From IMG/VR virus record IMGVR_UViG_3300042939_000312, positions 1 to 40,933 of that record: a stretch of DNA of 40,933 bases; one strand, 5' to 3'. The notes beneath the pieces were generated by a model. The model saw only the letters and a list, made by a program, of their open reading frames with translations, made no database searches and was not told the origin of the DNA. This DNA is from a virus. The first letter of the stretch is position 1. The number at the start of each line of letters is the position of its first letter. This document shows positions 14,350 through 21,557 of the stretch, piece after piece. The translations under genes were made by a program, and so were the position numbers.

Positions 14350-14523
14350 ATGTTCGAACAGATTAAAGCAAATATCTTTACGGTGCATGGGATCATTACG
14401 TCGCTTATACACCTCTTCCTGGTTGTGGGAGCGGTTACAGTTTGGATCGGCACGCAGGTGTACGTTCTAGGCAACGACCCTGTTGCACAGATGCAACAGC
14501 AAAGCGTAAAGAAGAAGCCCTAA
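14350..14523 (+). CDS. Small single-pass membrane protein, 57 aa (holin-like?)
   Basis: Starts at ATG 14350 with AGGAG 5 bases upstream and ends at TAA 14521-14523. One strong hydrophobic segment (about residues 14-40, IITSLIHLFLVVGAVTVWIG) is followed by a polar, lysine-ending tail (QQQSVKKKP). It sits between a lipoprotein gene and a transglycosylase gene three bases downstream, so it could be a holin or an inner-membrane anchor. The function is inferred from topology and neighbours only. Confidence 0.75.
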   Translation: MFEQIKANIFTVHGIITSLIHLFLVVGAVTVWIGTQVYVLGNDPVAQMQQQSVKKKP

Positions 14524-14526
14524 AGT

Positions 14527-15030
14527 ATGAGTCAGAAAACCCAGGGGGGTGGCGGCATGGCCGTTGCCCTCCTTTTTTTGGCCTACTCACTAACCCCAAC
14601 CGAGGGATCGGTAGCGAGGTATCACGTGTCGAGGATGCTAGGCGCGAAGCCTGTACCAACGAGGCGGATTATCGAGCACGAGATCAATCGGGTGGCGGAT
14701 GAGTTTGGAATCAAGCGCTCCTTGTTTCGGGCGCTCATCAGGGTGGAGAGCGGAGGGAATCCCAAAGCTTTAAGTCCGGTGGGTGCCCGGGGGATCGCTC
14801 AGGTCATGCCTTACAATCACAAGCGCTGCGGACTAGCGAGTGCAGAAACTTTGTGGGACGTGACGGCTAACCTTAGATGCGGAGCACAGATACTTAGAGA
14901 GGAGATCGATGAGCACAGAGACTTAAACAGGGCGTTGCAAGCGTACAACGGTGGGCCTAAGTGCATTAACAAGTGCAAGGAGTCTATTCAGTATGCGGCA
15001 AAGGTCCTAGCGATAACAAAAAGGGGATAG
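14527..15030 (+). CDS. Membrane-anchored lytic transglycosylase (early cassette)
   Basis: A 167-aa SLT-type peptidoglycan-cleaving enzyme. An N-terminal hydrophobic segment (MAVALLFLAYSL, about 11-22) acts as a signal or anchor. Catalytic Glu is E74 in IRVESGGNPKALSPVGARGIAQVMP, with CGAQILREE and ALQAYNGGP as the later family motifs. The frame opens at 14527, but ATG 14557 has a better G-rich ribosome site and would start right at the hydrophobic segment. It is a second transglycosylase besides the one at 23.5-24.0 kb, and lies in the early rightward region. Confidence 0.85.
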   Translation: MSQKTQGGGGMAVALLFLAYSLTPTEGSVARYHVSRMLGAKPVPTRRIIEHEINRVADEFGIKRSLFRALIRVESGGNPKALSPVGARGIAQVMPYNHKRCGLASAETLWDVTANLRCGAQILREEIDEHRDLNRALQAYNGGPKCINKCKESIQYAAKVLAITKRG

Positions 15031-15049
15031 GCTTTTTAGGGCCTACCCC
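15023..15049 (+). terminator. Hairpin overlapping the transglycosylase stop codon
   Basis: GGGG-a-TAGGC pairs with GCCTACCCC around TTTTTAGG, with one bulged A. The stop TAG lies in the stem. No U-run follows. Confidence 0.45.
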
Positions 15050-15056
15050 CACACCT

Positions 15057-15065
15057 GACTAGCAA
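15057..15065 (+). promoter_or_regulatory. GACTAGCAA motif, copy 4
   Basis: Within CCTGACTAGCAATC, 69 bases before the recombinase start. A 7-bp hairpin AGAAACC/GGTTTCT (15074-15092) follows it in the leader. Confidence 0.7.
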
Positions 15066-15134
15066 TCAAAGTGAGAAACCACGGGGGTTTCTAAGCCATA
15101 GTTTAGTATCTCCCGGCGGTAAGAGGCAAGAATT

Positions 15135-16109
15135 ATGGCTAAGATATTACATCTTAAATCCACTCCTACCCGAGTGAATGTCGCGTTAGCAATTAACCGC
15201 TGGCTTGCATTGAGGCCCGCCAATACGAGGAACCAGTACCTACGACGCGCCAAGAGTTGGAGCATGTACCTCGGGGTGAGCTTGGATGATGACCGGGCCG
15301 GTGCAAGGTGGGTGAAGGCAAAGCATCAAGACGCTCTCGATTACTGTAACGAGATAGCCGCTAAGCGGGCTCAGGATAAGCGCCACGGGACTGTATCGAG
15401 CAGTACCATACGCCAGCACTGCATGGTTTTAAAATCAATCTATGACGAGCTAATCGCTCAAGGTATAGGAGAAACCAACCCATTCGTGCGCGTGGTGAAA
15501 GAGCTAAAACAGCAGGACGCAGGAGAGCGACGCCCGCATAGGCGCATACCCACAGAGACGGTAAAGCAGTTACTAACCTGGGGGCCTCGCACGAAGGAGG
15601 AGAAGCAGGACATGGCAATCATCGCGTTGTTCTTCGGTGCTGCGCTCAGGCGGTCGGAGGTCATCAACATTAGGATCAGCGACGTTCGCACAACGGATAA
15701 AGGGACCACCGTCATTCACCTCTTACAGACCAAAGCGCAGAAGGCGCAGTCGGTGTCTCTCCCAGGGTGGGCGGCAAAGCATGTGATGACCTGGCTTGAA
15801 GTTCGCAGGAAAGAAAAGTTGGGGACGGATTATTTACTTGTGCGGTACGATAACAAAGGGAACGCTCACCAGTTAAGCGACAGTGGTATCTACCGCTGGT
15901 TCAAAAGCATTTGCGCCAGGTTTGGGGTCGGCGACTGGACTCCGCACTGCGCCAGAGTGACAGCCATCACCCAACTACTAGACCAAGGTAAAGACCATCG
16001 CGCAGTACAGGAGTTGTCCCGTCACGCAAGCGTGCAGATGGTGGAGCGCTACGATAAGAAGCGCGTTGATGCTGACGAGTCCGCAAGCAAGGACTTGGAG
16101 TACGATTAG
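15135..16109 (+). CDS. Tyrosine recombinase / integrase
   Basis: A 324-aa recombinase with a SAM-like N-terminal core-binding domain (about 15-115) and a C-terminal catalytic domain. Catalytic residues are visible: R172 in GAALRRSEV, K200 in LLQTKAQK, H271-x-x-R274 in TPHCARVTAI, H297 in LSRHAS and nucleophile Y306 in VERYDKKR. It could integrate the phage or resolve multimers. AAGAGG precedes the ATG at 15135. There is no excisionase gene nearby that I recognise, and no obvious attachment site. Confidence 0.93.
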   Translation: MAKILHLKSTPTRVNVALAINRWLALRPANTRNQYLRRAKSWSMYLGVSLDDDRAGARWVKAKHQDALDYCNEIAAKRAQDKRHGTVSSSTIRQHCMVLKSIYDELIAQGIGETNPFVRVVKELKQQDAGERRPHRRIPTETVKQLLTWGPRTKEEKQDMAIIALFFGAALRRSEVINIRISDVRTTDKGTTVIHLLQTKAQKAQSVSLPGWAAKHVMTWLEVRRKEKLGTDYLLVRYDNKGNAHQLSDSGIYRWFKSICARFGVGDWTPHCARVTAITQLLDQGKDHRAVQELSRHASVQMVERYDKKRVDADESASKDLEYD

Positions 16110-16317
16110 CTGTTAAAACGATTGTCGTTGTAAAAATAGTTGTTGCTGTACGTGTGCGAATCTGGTAGTTTCACATCGTTGTTGGCCGTTCCAATATCAA
16201 CCGGACGGAAGCTCTTTTAGTTATCGTTCATTTTCTGCACGACTTGTAAAGTTATCGGGCAAAAAGTGACTGATAATTATAAGTTCTCCCGTCCCTGACT
16301 AGCAAACGGGGGGTTAC
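16110..16317 (+). promoter_or_regulatory. Control region in front of the replication operon
   Basis: This 208-bp gap holds several copies of a TGAnCGATAA-type site: the complement of TGAACGATAACTA at 16218-16230, and an inverted pair TTATCGGGCA (16252-16261) with TGACTGATAA (16267-16276). A -10-like TATAAG overlaps the end of this palindrome (16279-16284). The stretch GATTGTCGTTGT at 16131-16142 is a weaker relative. Nothing resembling a tRNA or an attachment core was found. Confidence 0.55.
16297..16305 (+). promoter_or_regulatory. GACTAGCAA motif, copy 5, in a hairpin loop
   Basis: CCCGT (16289-16293) and ACGGG (16305-16309) flank the motif, so it is displayed in a loop. The start codon follows 12 bases later. 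Confidence 0.65.
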
Positions 16318-16647
16318 GTGGGGAGAGCAGCACAACGGGACGAGGATCTTATCTCGGTTCCATTCCTTGATGAGCCCGGTTCAGTCTACATGACTGAGAC
16401 TGAGTGGCATGTATTTAAACAAAAGCTTGGCGAGGCGTGCGCACTGTACTGGTGCGAGAAGGCTGAGGCTTATGCCGACGAGTGGCCGAGACGCTGGGCC
16501 AAGTACAAGAATCACTTTCGAACATTGACCAACTGGCACCAGATGAAGGTGGCTGACGGCTACGAGTGGTTTGAGCACCCGGCGCATGGGCCTGGGTATT
16601 ACAAGACCTGGGTTATTGACCGGGCTATGAACGGGGGCCGTCAGTGA
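16318..16647 (+). CDS. Hypothetical protein, first gene of replication operon
   Basis: A 109-aa protein with a GTG start and a G-run ribosome site 4 bases upstream. It is rich in W and Y (WHVFKQKL, ALYWCEKAEAYADEWPRRWAKYKNHF, DGYEWFEHPAHGPGYYKTWV). No known domain was recognised. Its stop overlaps the start of the RepA-like gene (GTGA), so it is probably co-translated with the replicative ATPase and may assist origin or helicase functions. Confidence 0.7.
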   Translation: MGRAAQRDEDLISVPFLDEPGSVYMTETEWHVFKQKLGEACALYWCEKAEAYADEWPRRWAKYKNHFRTLTNWHQMKVADGYEWFEHPAHGPGYYKTWVIDRAMNGGRQ

Positions 16648-17525
16648 AACCCCTTAACGCTAACGAGCTATTGGACCTGGAGACTACGGACCCCTCTCCT
16701 ATCTGGGGCCCAACCATCTGCTCGCACAATCTGGTCATGGTGTACGGCGGCACGGGTATCGGTAAGACCTACGTGTGCATGAAGCTGGCTCACACCATAT
16801 CGGCTGGGGGTGTATGGCTACAGTGGGGCTGCATCAATCCTAAGCGAGTGCTCTACATCGACGGGGAGCTGGGGCTATCAGCTATCAAGCGCAGGTTTAA
16901 GGCGATACAGGCTGAGGCTGCTTACTTTCCCCGGGGGGATTACTTCCGAGTGCTGAGTAAGGATCACTGCGGGCCTAGACTCTGGAACATCTCGGACCCG
17001 GCGGACCAGAAGAAGTACAACGAGGCCATAGGAAACTCTGAGGTAGTTGTCTTCGATAATCTCTTGAGCTGTGTGTTTCCGATGCACAGTAGGGACGATG
17101 ACGTTAAGCAGTGGGAGCGAATCCTTCCTTGGTTTCATGCGCTCAGAGACACGGGCCGCACCGTCATAGTGGTTCACCACACTGGCAAGTCGGGCGCTCA
17201 GCTAGGCACGAGCGTTAAGGAGAACTGGCTAGACACTAACATCGAGCTAAGACTTCCCCTCTCCTCCAGACCTGTTCGCGGCACTGAGTTTGAGTGGCGA
17301 TTTAAAAAGACCCGGGACGTTAAGCGCAGCGACGCGCAGAACATGCTTGTCACCTATGCCGAGGACGAGGACGGGGTATCTCGGTGGATGTGGAGCCCAT
17401 TAAACAACGCGCAGACAGATGTGGTTAGAGACTTAAAGGCTCAAGGTGCTACTCGCCGCGAGGTGGCAAAGCAAACGGGGCTTTCGTTTAAGGAAGTGAA
17501 TGATGCTTGGGAGGTAAACGTATGA
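16644..17525 (+). CDS. RepA-like hexameric helicase / RecA-fold ATPase
   Basis: A 293-aa AAA_25/RepA-type ATPase, the likely replicative helicase. Walker A is GGTGIGKT (35-42), the catalytic acidic motif IDGE is at 72-75, Walker B is EVVVFDN (133-139) and the sensor stretch VIVVHHTGKSG is at 174-184. The C-terminus adds a short helix-turn-helix, GATRREVAKQTGLSFKEVNDAW (268-289), unlike minimal plasmid RepA, which may provide DNA or origin binding. The GTG start overlaps the previous stop. No DNA polymerase or primase gene is present, so the host polymerase is presumably recruited. Confidence 0.88.
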   Translation: MKPLNANELLDLETTDPSPIWGPTICSHNLVMVYGGTGIGKTYVCMKLAHTISAGGVWLQWGCINPKRVLYIDGELGLSAIKRRFKAIQAEAAYFPRGDYFRVLSKDHCGPRLWNISDPADQKKYNEAIGNSEVVVFDNLLSCVFPMHSRDDDVKQWERILPWFHALRDTGRTVIVVHHTGKSGAQLGTSVKENWLDTNIELRLPLSSRPVRGTEFEWRFKKTRDVKRSDAQNMLVTYAEDEDGVSRWMWSPLNNAQTDVVRDLKAQGATRREVAKQTGLSFKEVNDAWEVNV

Positions 17526-17755
17526 GGGAAATGTTTGTACTTGAGTGGAGCCCTAGTCAGCAGTGTTTCCATATTCAGTTGTTGGATGAGGCGCTCGAGA
17601 GTAACCGTCGCAGGTTTTCGGCTAAGCCGCAGGACATGTTTGATTGGATACCGATGTTCATCGGGACCTATCGCGAGTGCGAGATCGTCGCAACTACCAA
17701 CCAGCACAAGCTTGATAAGAAAGAGCTAATGGAGAGCACGAGGTGGACACACTAA
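17522..17755 (+). CDS. Hypothetical protein, 77 aa
   Basis: Starts at ATG 17522 (ATGA overlap with the RepA-like stop; GGGAGG upstream). A small soluble protein with the stretch SPSQQCFHIQLLDEALESNRRRF and no recognised domain. Its tight coupling to the helicase gene suggests a helper role in replication, but this is only context. Confidence 0.75.
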   Translation: MREMFVLEWSPSQQCFHIQLLDEALESNRRRFSAKPQDMFDWIPMFIGTYRECEIVATTNQHKLDKKELMESTRWTH

Positions 17756-18156
17756 GGGCGCTGGAACATTTGAGCAACGTGCTTACCGTTGATGAGTGGC
17801 AACGGTTTAAGAGTACCGACGAGTACTTGTGGATGGTTGCGCGGACGGAGAGGTATCGGGGACCTGCGATGGAGGAGTTGGTGCGTAAGGGGACTAAGCG
17901 TAGGGAGGAAGCGTGGGCGATAGCGCTTGATATGGCGCGGTCCATTATTGAGCAGGACTTGAGAGAGGTATCGGCTGATGTTCCCGAGGAGGCTAGGCGT
18001 GCGGCTATCAAGGGCTTGGCTGAGAAGTTGTTAGTGGAGCAGGACATTGTACCCCCTACCTATACGGCGTGGTGTGACTGTGTTCAGTGTGGTCGGGTTC
18101 CTGTGCCCGAGGAGAGTGATGAGGTGATGGCTGCGTGCCCGTGGTGTAACAAATGA
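17743..18156 (+). CDS. Hypothetical protein with C-terminal zinc ribbon
   Basis: A 137-aa protein with a GTG start and GGAG 8 bases before it. The first ~95 residues are alpha-helical and charged. The C-terminus has C-D-C-V-Q-C-G and CPWC, fitting a small zinc ribbon. It overlaps its neighbours at both ends (13 and 4 bp). It may be a nucleic-acid-binding accessory factor of the RecE-like exonuclease that follows. Confidence 0.75.
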   Translation: MDTLRALEHLSNVLTVDEWQRFKSTDEYLWMVARTERYRGPAMEELVRKGTKRREEAWAIALDMARSIIEQDLREVSADVPEEARRAAIKGLAEKLLVEQDIVPPTYTAWCDCVQCGRVPVPEESDEVMAACPWCNK

Positions 18157-18980
18157 TTTACAAAGACTTAAGTTTTACTGACTACACAAAGATGCGGGGG
18201 CTCAATCAATCCAAGCTTGGGTTGTTGAAGCGTTGCCCGCAGAAGTTTAAGCACTGTCTTAGTATCGAGCGAGACGATACGGACGCGCTAAGAATTGGCA
18301 GGGCTATACACACGGCAGTGTTTCAGCCAGACCTATTTAACGGGGAGTTCCTCTGCTTACCTGACATTGATAGGCGCACCACCAAGGGGCGTGAAGAGTA
18401 TGCAACTATCGTTTGCGCTAACCCAGACAAGACTATTCTAAAGAAGGACGAGTTTAACAGGGCGCTTGAGATTGCAGCAGCGGTACGCAGTGACCGGCAC
18501 GTGTTTAAGCTTATCGACGGAGCGCAGTGTGAGCTGTCGGTGCAGTGGACACACAAAGAAACGGACGTGCTTTGTAAGGCTAGGCTTGATTGCTACAACG
18601 AGGCGCTGGGAATAGTTGTTGACCTAAAGACTACCATTGACGCAAGCCCGAACGGATTCTCTCGCAAGCTGTACGCCTATGGGTACAACCGACAAGCGGC
18701 CTGGTACCTAGATTCGCTAATAGCACACAACGAACCGGCCTATCACTTTGTCTTCATCGCCGTGGAGAAGGAGCCCCCCTATTCTCTTGGGTTGTACCGG
18801 CTATCCGACGAGGCAATCAGATTATCCAGAGCAGAGAACGAAGCGTTACTCAGGAAGTACATGGAGTGTGAGCGCATTGATGTCTGGCCTGGGTATACAG
18901 ATGGGGTTGAGGACATCTCGATTCCTAATTACGGGGTAACGGATATGGAGGAAAACTATGGAACAGAAGAATCCCTTTAG
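18153..18980 (+). CDS. RecE-like exonuclease (PDDEXK fold)
   Basis: A 275-aa nuclease of the exodeoxyribonuclease VIII type, which chews 5' ends to start single-strand annealing recombination. Motifs in order are NQSKLGLLKRCPQKFKH, GRAIH (H53), E127 in CELSVQW, KARLD (D146), DLKTT (D157, K159) and YNRQAAWYL (Q181). It is followed by an SSB-like gene. The ATGA overlap with the upstream gene indicates coupled translation. Confidence 0.87.
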   Translation: MIYKDLSFTDYTKMRGLNQSKLGLLKRCPQKFKHCLSIERDDTDALRIGRAIHTAVFQPDLFNGEFLCLPDIDRRTTKGREEYATIVCANPDKTILKKDEFNRALEIAAAVRSDRHVFKLIDGAQCELSVQWTHKETDVLCKARLDCYNEALGIVVDLKTTIDASPNGFSRKLYAYGYNRQAAWYLDSLIAHNEPAYHFVFIAVEKEPPYSLGLYRLSDEAIRLSRAENEALLRKYMECERIDVWPGYTDGVEDISIPNYGVTDMEENYGTEESL

Positions 18981-19419
18981 TAGAGCGCGTCGAGAGCGCA
19001 AGGTTATTGATGCTGGCATTTATCAAGCGTGTTTGGTTGGCGTTAAGGCCGTCCAGGTGACAGATAAAAAGACCAACGAGAAGAGAGATAAGGTTGTGCT
19101 CAGCTTTTATGTTGATGAGAAGGATGCGGAAGTGGCTGCGTTCTTTACTCCAAGCTGTGCTGATACTGCGTTCATCGTGAAGTTCTTAAAGACTGCGTGC
19201 GGTGATGCGTTCACCCCTGCGATTCAGAATGACCCTGACCTTATGTGGAAGTTTGTGAACGGGCTAGTCGGTCGAGACTTCTCGATTGTAGTTACCCAAT
19301 CAAACGGGTGGAACAACATTCAGACAGCGATGATGGCTAAGCAGCAGCCCAAGAAGGTGGAGCCTGAGTCCCTGACTGAGGATGACCTATTCGAGTTCGC
19401 TGACTCGGTGAATATATGA
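18958..19419 (+). CDS. SSB / gp2.5-like single-strand DNA-binding protein
   Basis: A 153-aa protein with a beta-rich core (GIYQACLVGVKAVQVTDKKTNEKRDKVVLSFYV, DFSIVVTQSNGWNNIQTA) and a very acidic C-terminal tail (SLTEDDLFEFADSVNI), the hallmark of SSB-type proteins that recruit partners. It begins inside the end of the exonuclease gene (23-bp overlap, GGAGG before the ATG). Its likely role is to coat ssDNA made by the helicase and exonuclease. The exact family is uncertain. Confidence 0.7.
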   Translation: MEQKNPFSRARRERKVIDAGIYQACLVGVKAVQVTDKKTNEKRDKVVLSFYVDEKDAEVAAFFTPSCADTAFIVKFLKTACGDAFTPAIQNDPDLMWKFVNGLVGRDFSIVVTQSNGWNNIQTAMMAKQQPKKVEPESLTEDDLFEFADSVNI

Positions 19420-19652
19420 AAACAAAAGAGGTTTACTACGAGCGCAAATTTAACCTCGGCAACTACGAGACTGAATCCATAGGGATACTTGTGGTCGTTG
19501 AAGAGGGAGAGAAGTTTGCTGATGTATTAAACACGGCGCGTAAGGCTGTACTGCAACAGGGGGTGATGCTTCCTAAGCCAAAGAGCGCGCCAGTAAGAGA
19601 GCTTCAAGCGGTGTTGGATAAGAAAACTAACGGTGACGTTGGGACTGTGTGA
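19416..19652 (+). CDS. Hypothetical protein, 78 aa
   Basis: A small protein, beta-rich at first (VYYERKFNLGNYETESIGILVVVEEGE) and then helical (FADVLNTARKAVLQQGV). Its start overlaps the SSB-like stop (ATGA). Its N-terminal half resembles short regulators found beside phage SSBs, but I cannot name a family. Confidence 0.7.
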   Translation: MKTKEVYYERKFNLGNYETESIGILVVVEEGEKFADVLNTARKAVLQQGVMLPKPKSAPVRELQAVLDKKTNGDVGTV

Positions 19653-19794
19653 AGAAGGTACGCCGCTAACCTTTAAGCTGTAGACGCAGCGGGCGGCACT
19701 TAATGTAGTACCCCAAGAAAGACATTAGGGAGCGGGCCGTTCCCCTCAAGGGTTGATTAGTAAACCCAAGCGGCCTTTTAACTTGGAGGGAATA
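19653..19794 (+). other. Structured intergenic region ending in a terminator-like stem
   Basis: GGTAC (19657-19661) pairs with GTACC (19708-19712), enclosing CGCCGCT (19661-19667) with AGCGGGCG (19688-19695). A second element follows: GGCCG (19735-19739) pairs with CGGCC (19771-19775), enclosing GGGTT/AACCC, and runs into TTTT, as in an intrinsic terminator. GATTAGTAA in its loop (19755-19763) resembles the early leader motif. It is the only sizeable gap in the operon. Confidence 0.55.
19735..19779 (+). terminator. Terminator between replication genes and small-gene array
   Basis: The G/C stem described in the preceding gap, with a four-U tail. It could reduce transcription into the downstream small genes. 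Confidence 0.5.
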
Positions 19795-19977
19795 ATGGAC
19801 TGGCAATCAATGATAATTTTCTCGCTCACGCTATCAATCTGTTTTCATGGTGTCGGGCACGTCGCTGGGTATGTAGCGCACAAGCTTAAAGATAAAGCTT
19901 TGGACAGGATGATTAGAGAGATAAGCAACATGGATAAGATTGTAGATGAGTACGCAAAGGTAAGGCGGGTGAAGTGA
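19795..19977 (+). CDS. Small membrane protein, 60 aa
   Basis: Starts at ATG 19795 after TTGGAGGG. A single hydrophobic segment (MIIFSLTLSICFHGVGHVAGYV, about 6-27) is followed by a charged helical cytoplasmic tail (HKLKDKALDRMIREISNMDKIVDEYAKV). No family was recognised. It could be an early membrane-targeted inhibitor or anchor. Confidence 0.7.
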   Translation: MDWQSMIIFSLTLSICFHGVGHVAGYVAHKLKDKALDRMIREISNMDKIVDEYAKVRRVK

Positions 19978-20216
19978 TGAGTGATCAGTACAGACGAATT
20001 GTATCGGCGATTGAGTACACACTGGACCAGATACGTAGCGGGCCTAAGACCAAAGAGATTGGCGAGGGTCCTACTGCGTACGAGCGTCGTGTGGAGCTTT
20101 GGTATACCTGCAAGTACAAGTTCGCTCTGTACGCGATCAAGTGTTTAAAGAGCATTGATAAAGAGAGGGCCGAGGTTTTTCTGTTAGACCTGCGGCAGTT
20201 GGGGGATGACGTATGA
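19977..20216 (+). CDS. Hypothetical protein, 79 aa
   Basis: Starts at ATG 19977 (a GTG at 19974 is the alternative) in a TGATGA overlap with the previous gene. It is helical and charged (YRRIVSAIEYTLDQIRSG, RVELWYTCKYKFALYAIKCLKSI) and probably soluble. Function unknown. Confidence 0.7.
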   Translation: MSDQYRRIVSAIEYTLDQIRSGPKTKEIGEGPTAYERRVELWYTCKYKFALYAIKCLKSIDKERAEVFLLDLRQLGDDV

Positions 20217-20287
20217 GTTTATTAATGGGGTACGTGCTGTTTCTTTCTGGCTTACTTGTTGGTGGATTCTTGGGAGGTGCGCGGTGA
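20213..20287 (+). CDS. 24-residue membrane mini-protein
   Basis: The sequence is almost entirely one hydrophobic helix (MGYVLFLSGLLVGGFLGG). Its ATG overlaps the previous stop (ATGA) and its TGA overlaps the GTG start of the next gene (GTGA), the same coupling seen across this operon, which is why I believe it is translated. A single-helix peptide such as this may regulate a host membrane protein. Confidence 0.6.
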   Translation: MSLLMGYVLFLSGLLVGGFLGGAR

Positions 20288-20535
20288 GCATACTTGTTGA
20301 GCAAATGATTAGGGTGAGCTTGCCTAAGTATACCGTCCGTGTATGGCGGCAGCAGACAGAGGAGTACGAGCACGCCACTCAAGGCATCAGCGATGTAGAG
20401 GCAGCGGCGCACAAGAATCAGGACTTACATCCGAAGGCTTTAGCGCTCTCTATCTTGTTGCTGCCTAACGTGAACGCAGTTGAGGTTCTCGATTGGGAGA
20501 AGGGTGGAATAGTTGTGTATAACGATTGGCCGTAG
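20284..20535 (+). CDS. Hypothetical protein, 83 aa
   Basis: Starts at GTG 20284 with GGGAGG upstream inside the mini-protein gene. It is a compact alpha/beta protein (VRVWRQQTEEYEHATQGISDVEAAAHKNQ, NAVEVLDWEKGGIVVYNDWP). No known domain was recognised. Confidence 0.65.
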   Translation: MSILVEQMIRVSLPKYTVRVWRQQTEEYEHATQGISDVEAAAHKNQDLHPKALALSILLLPNVNAVEVLDWEKGGIVVYNDWP

Positions 20536-20537
20536 GT

Positions 20538-20750
20538 ATGGATAAGCTAAAAGCGATTGAAGAGTTGGCAGAGAGGTGGATTAAGCAGAACAGTTTAACG
20601 GCGGGAGTTCTTGGCCCTCCTACTGGTGAGATTAAGGCGTTCATCGGTGGGTTTACCGAGGCTATGGAGCTGGCAAAAGATAGCTGGGACTCAGGCTATG
20701 AGGCTGGGAAGGCGTACGGAGAGACTATGGTGGAAGGGAAGAAGGTATGA
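20538..20750 (+). CDS. Small helical protein, module A of early array
   Basis: A 70-aa protein starting at ATG 20538. Its pattern AIEELAERWIKQNS ... FIGGFTEAMELAKDSWDSGYEAGKAYG is related to the next two genes, so these are tandem paralogues. The shared feature is an aromatic/glycine heptad-like repeat (GF or GY every 4-7 residues). It is likely a small alpha-helical bundle. Confidence 0.7.
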   Translation: MDKLKAIEELAERWIKQNSLTAGVLGPPTGEIKAFIGGFTEAMELAKDSWDSGYEAGKAYGETMVEGKKV

Positions 20751-20953
20751 GCATGACACCTGAAGAGATGGCGGAGGGGTACGCCGAAGCCTACATAGAA
20801 AGCGATAGCTATTTGTGTAGTAAGGCTTCCTTCCTCGCTGGCTACAAAGCCGGATATGGTAGAGGATTCTGCGAGGCAGGTAACGTTGAATGGAAACATG
20901 CTTTAGAGGAGGCTAAGAAGCAAAATGGAAACACTGAAAGCGATGGCAAGTAA
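20747..20953 (+). CDS. Small helical protein, module A paralogue
   Basis: A 68-aa protein. MTPEEMAEGYAEAYIESDSYL ... FLAGYKAGYGRGFCEAG repeats the GYxxGYxxGF pattern of its neighbours. It overlaps both neighbours, ATGA on the left and 29 bp on the right. Function unknown. Confidence 0.7.
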   Translation: MSMTPEEMAEGYAEAYIESDSYLCSKASFLAGYKAGYGRGFCEAGNVEWKHALEEAKKQNGNTESDGK

Positions 20954-21557
20954 CGCAGCAGCGTTGTGGATTAAGACTTCTGAAACAGAAAACAGCCTAG
21001 CCGATGCTTGCGCTATGTACGGCTACGATTGTGGCTTTCAGGCTGGCTACAAAGCAGCACAGGAACAGTTTGCTGATGTCAGCAAGGTGATGCCGGACCA
21101 TAATGCCGACGCCAGCAAAAAGGTCGATGAGGTTAGCGCCCTGCTGGATGAGAATGAGTTGGTGGATATGAAGCTAAAAAGGCAGTACGGCAAAGCATAT
21201 CTCGATCTTGTTCTCTCTACGCCTGGCTGCAATCCCCTTACTAGCTTCGGTGTGCCTCCACGTAAGCATGATGTGAGTATCATTGGCGAATATGTTGAGC
21301 ACCTAGAGGATGTAATTGCAGCGCGCAGTAGTTCAGGAATCCTTAACAACTGGATTAGCGTGAAGGACAGGTTGCCACCTAAAGGCGAATGGGTGCTGTC
21401 CTGGTATCTCTGGGGGCATGAGGTCAACAAGTTAAAATGGATCAGCCCAAATGGTCAGCTAGATTTTCACCGTGACTACTATGGTGAGAGCGAGAGTGAG
21501 GATGGTGGACCCACTCACTGGATGCCGCTACCTGAGCCGCCGAAGGAGGATAAGTGA
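20925..21557 (+). CDS. Module A fused to a DUF551-like domain
   Basis: A 210-aa protein. The N-terminal ~50 residues (LKAMASNAAALWIKTSETENS ... YGYDCGFQAGYKAAQEQF) are a module A copy. A helical linker follows, and the C-terminal ~65 residues (NWISVKDRLPPKGEWVLSWY ... HWMPLPEPPKEDK) are DUF551-like, a domain common in small phage genes. The DNA for the closing PPKE stretch supplies the AAGGAGG ribosome site of the next gene. Confidence 0.8.
   Translation: METLKAMASNAAALWIKTSETENSLADACAMYGYDCGFQAGYKAAQEQFADVSKVMPDHNADASKKVDEVSALLDENELVDMKLKRQYGKAYLDLVLSTPGCNPLTSFGVPPRKHDVSIIGEYVEHLEDVIAARSSSGILNNWISVKDRLPPKGEWVLSWYLWGHEVNKLKWISPNGQLDFHRDYYGESESEDGGPTHWMPLPEPPKEDK

Noticed and set aside
16159-16169. 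AATCTGGTAGT also found at 24319-24329, possible shared promoter element
   Set aside because: An 11-base match is expected several times by chance in 41 kb, and the distances to the following genes differ.
16110-16200. Possible attachment site next to the tyrosine recombinase
   Set aside because: A stretch with GCGAATC resembles a tRNA T-arm only weakly. No tRNA end, core repeat or arm-type repeats could be supported.
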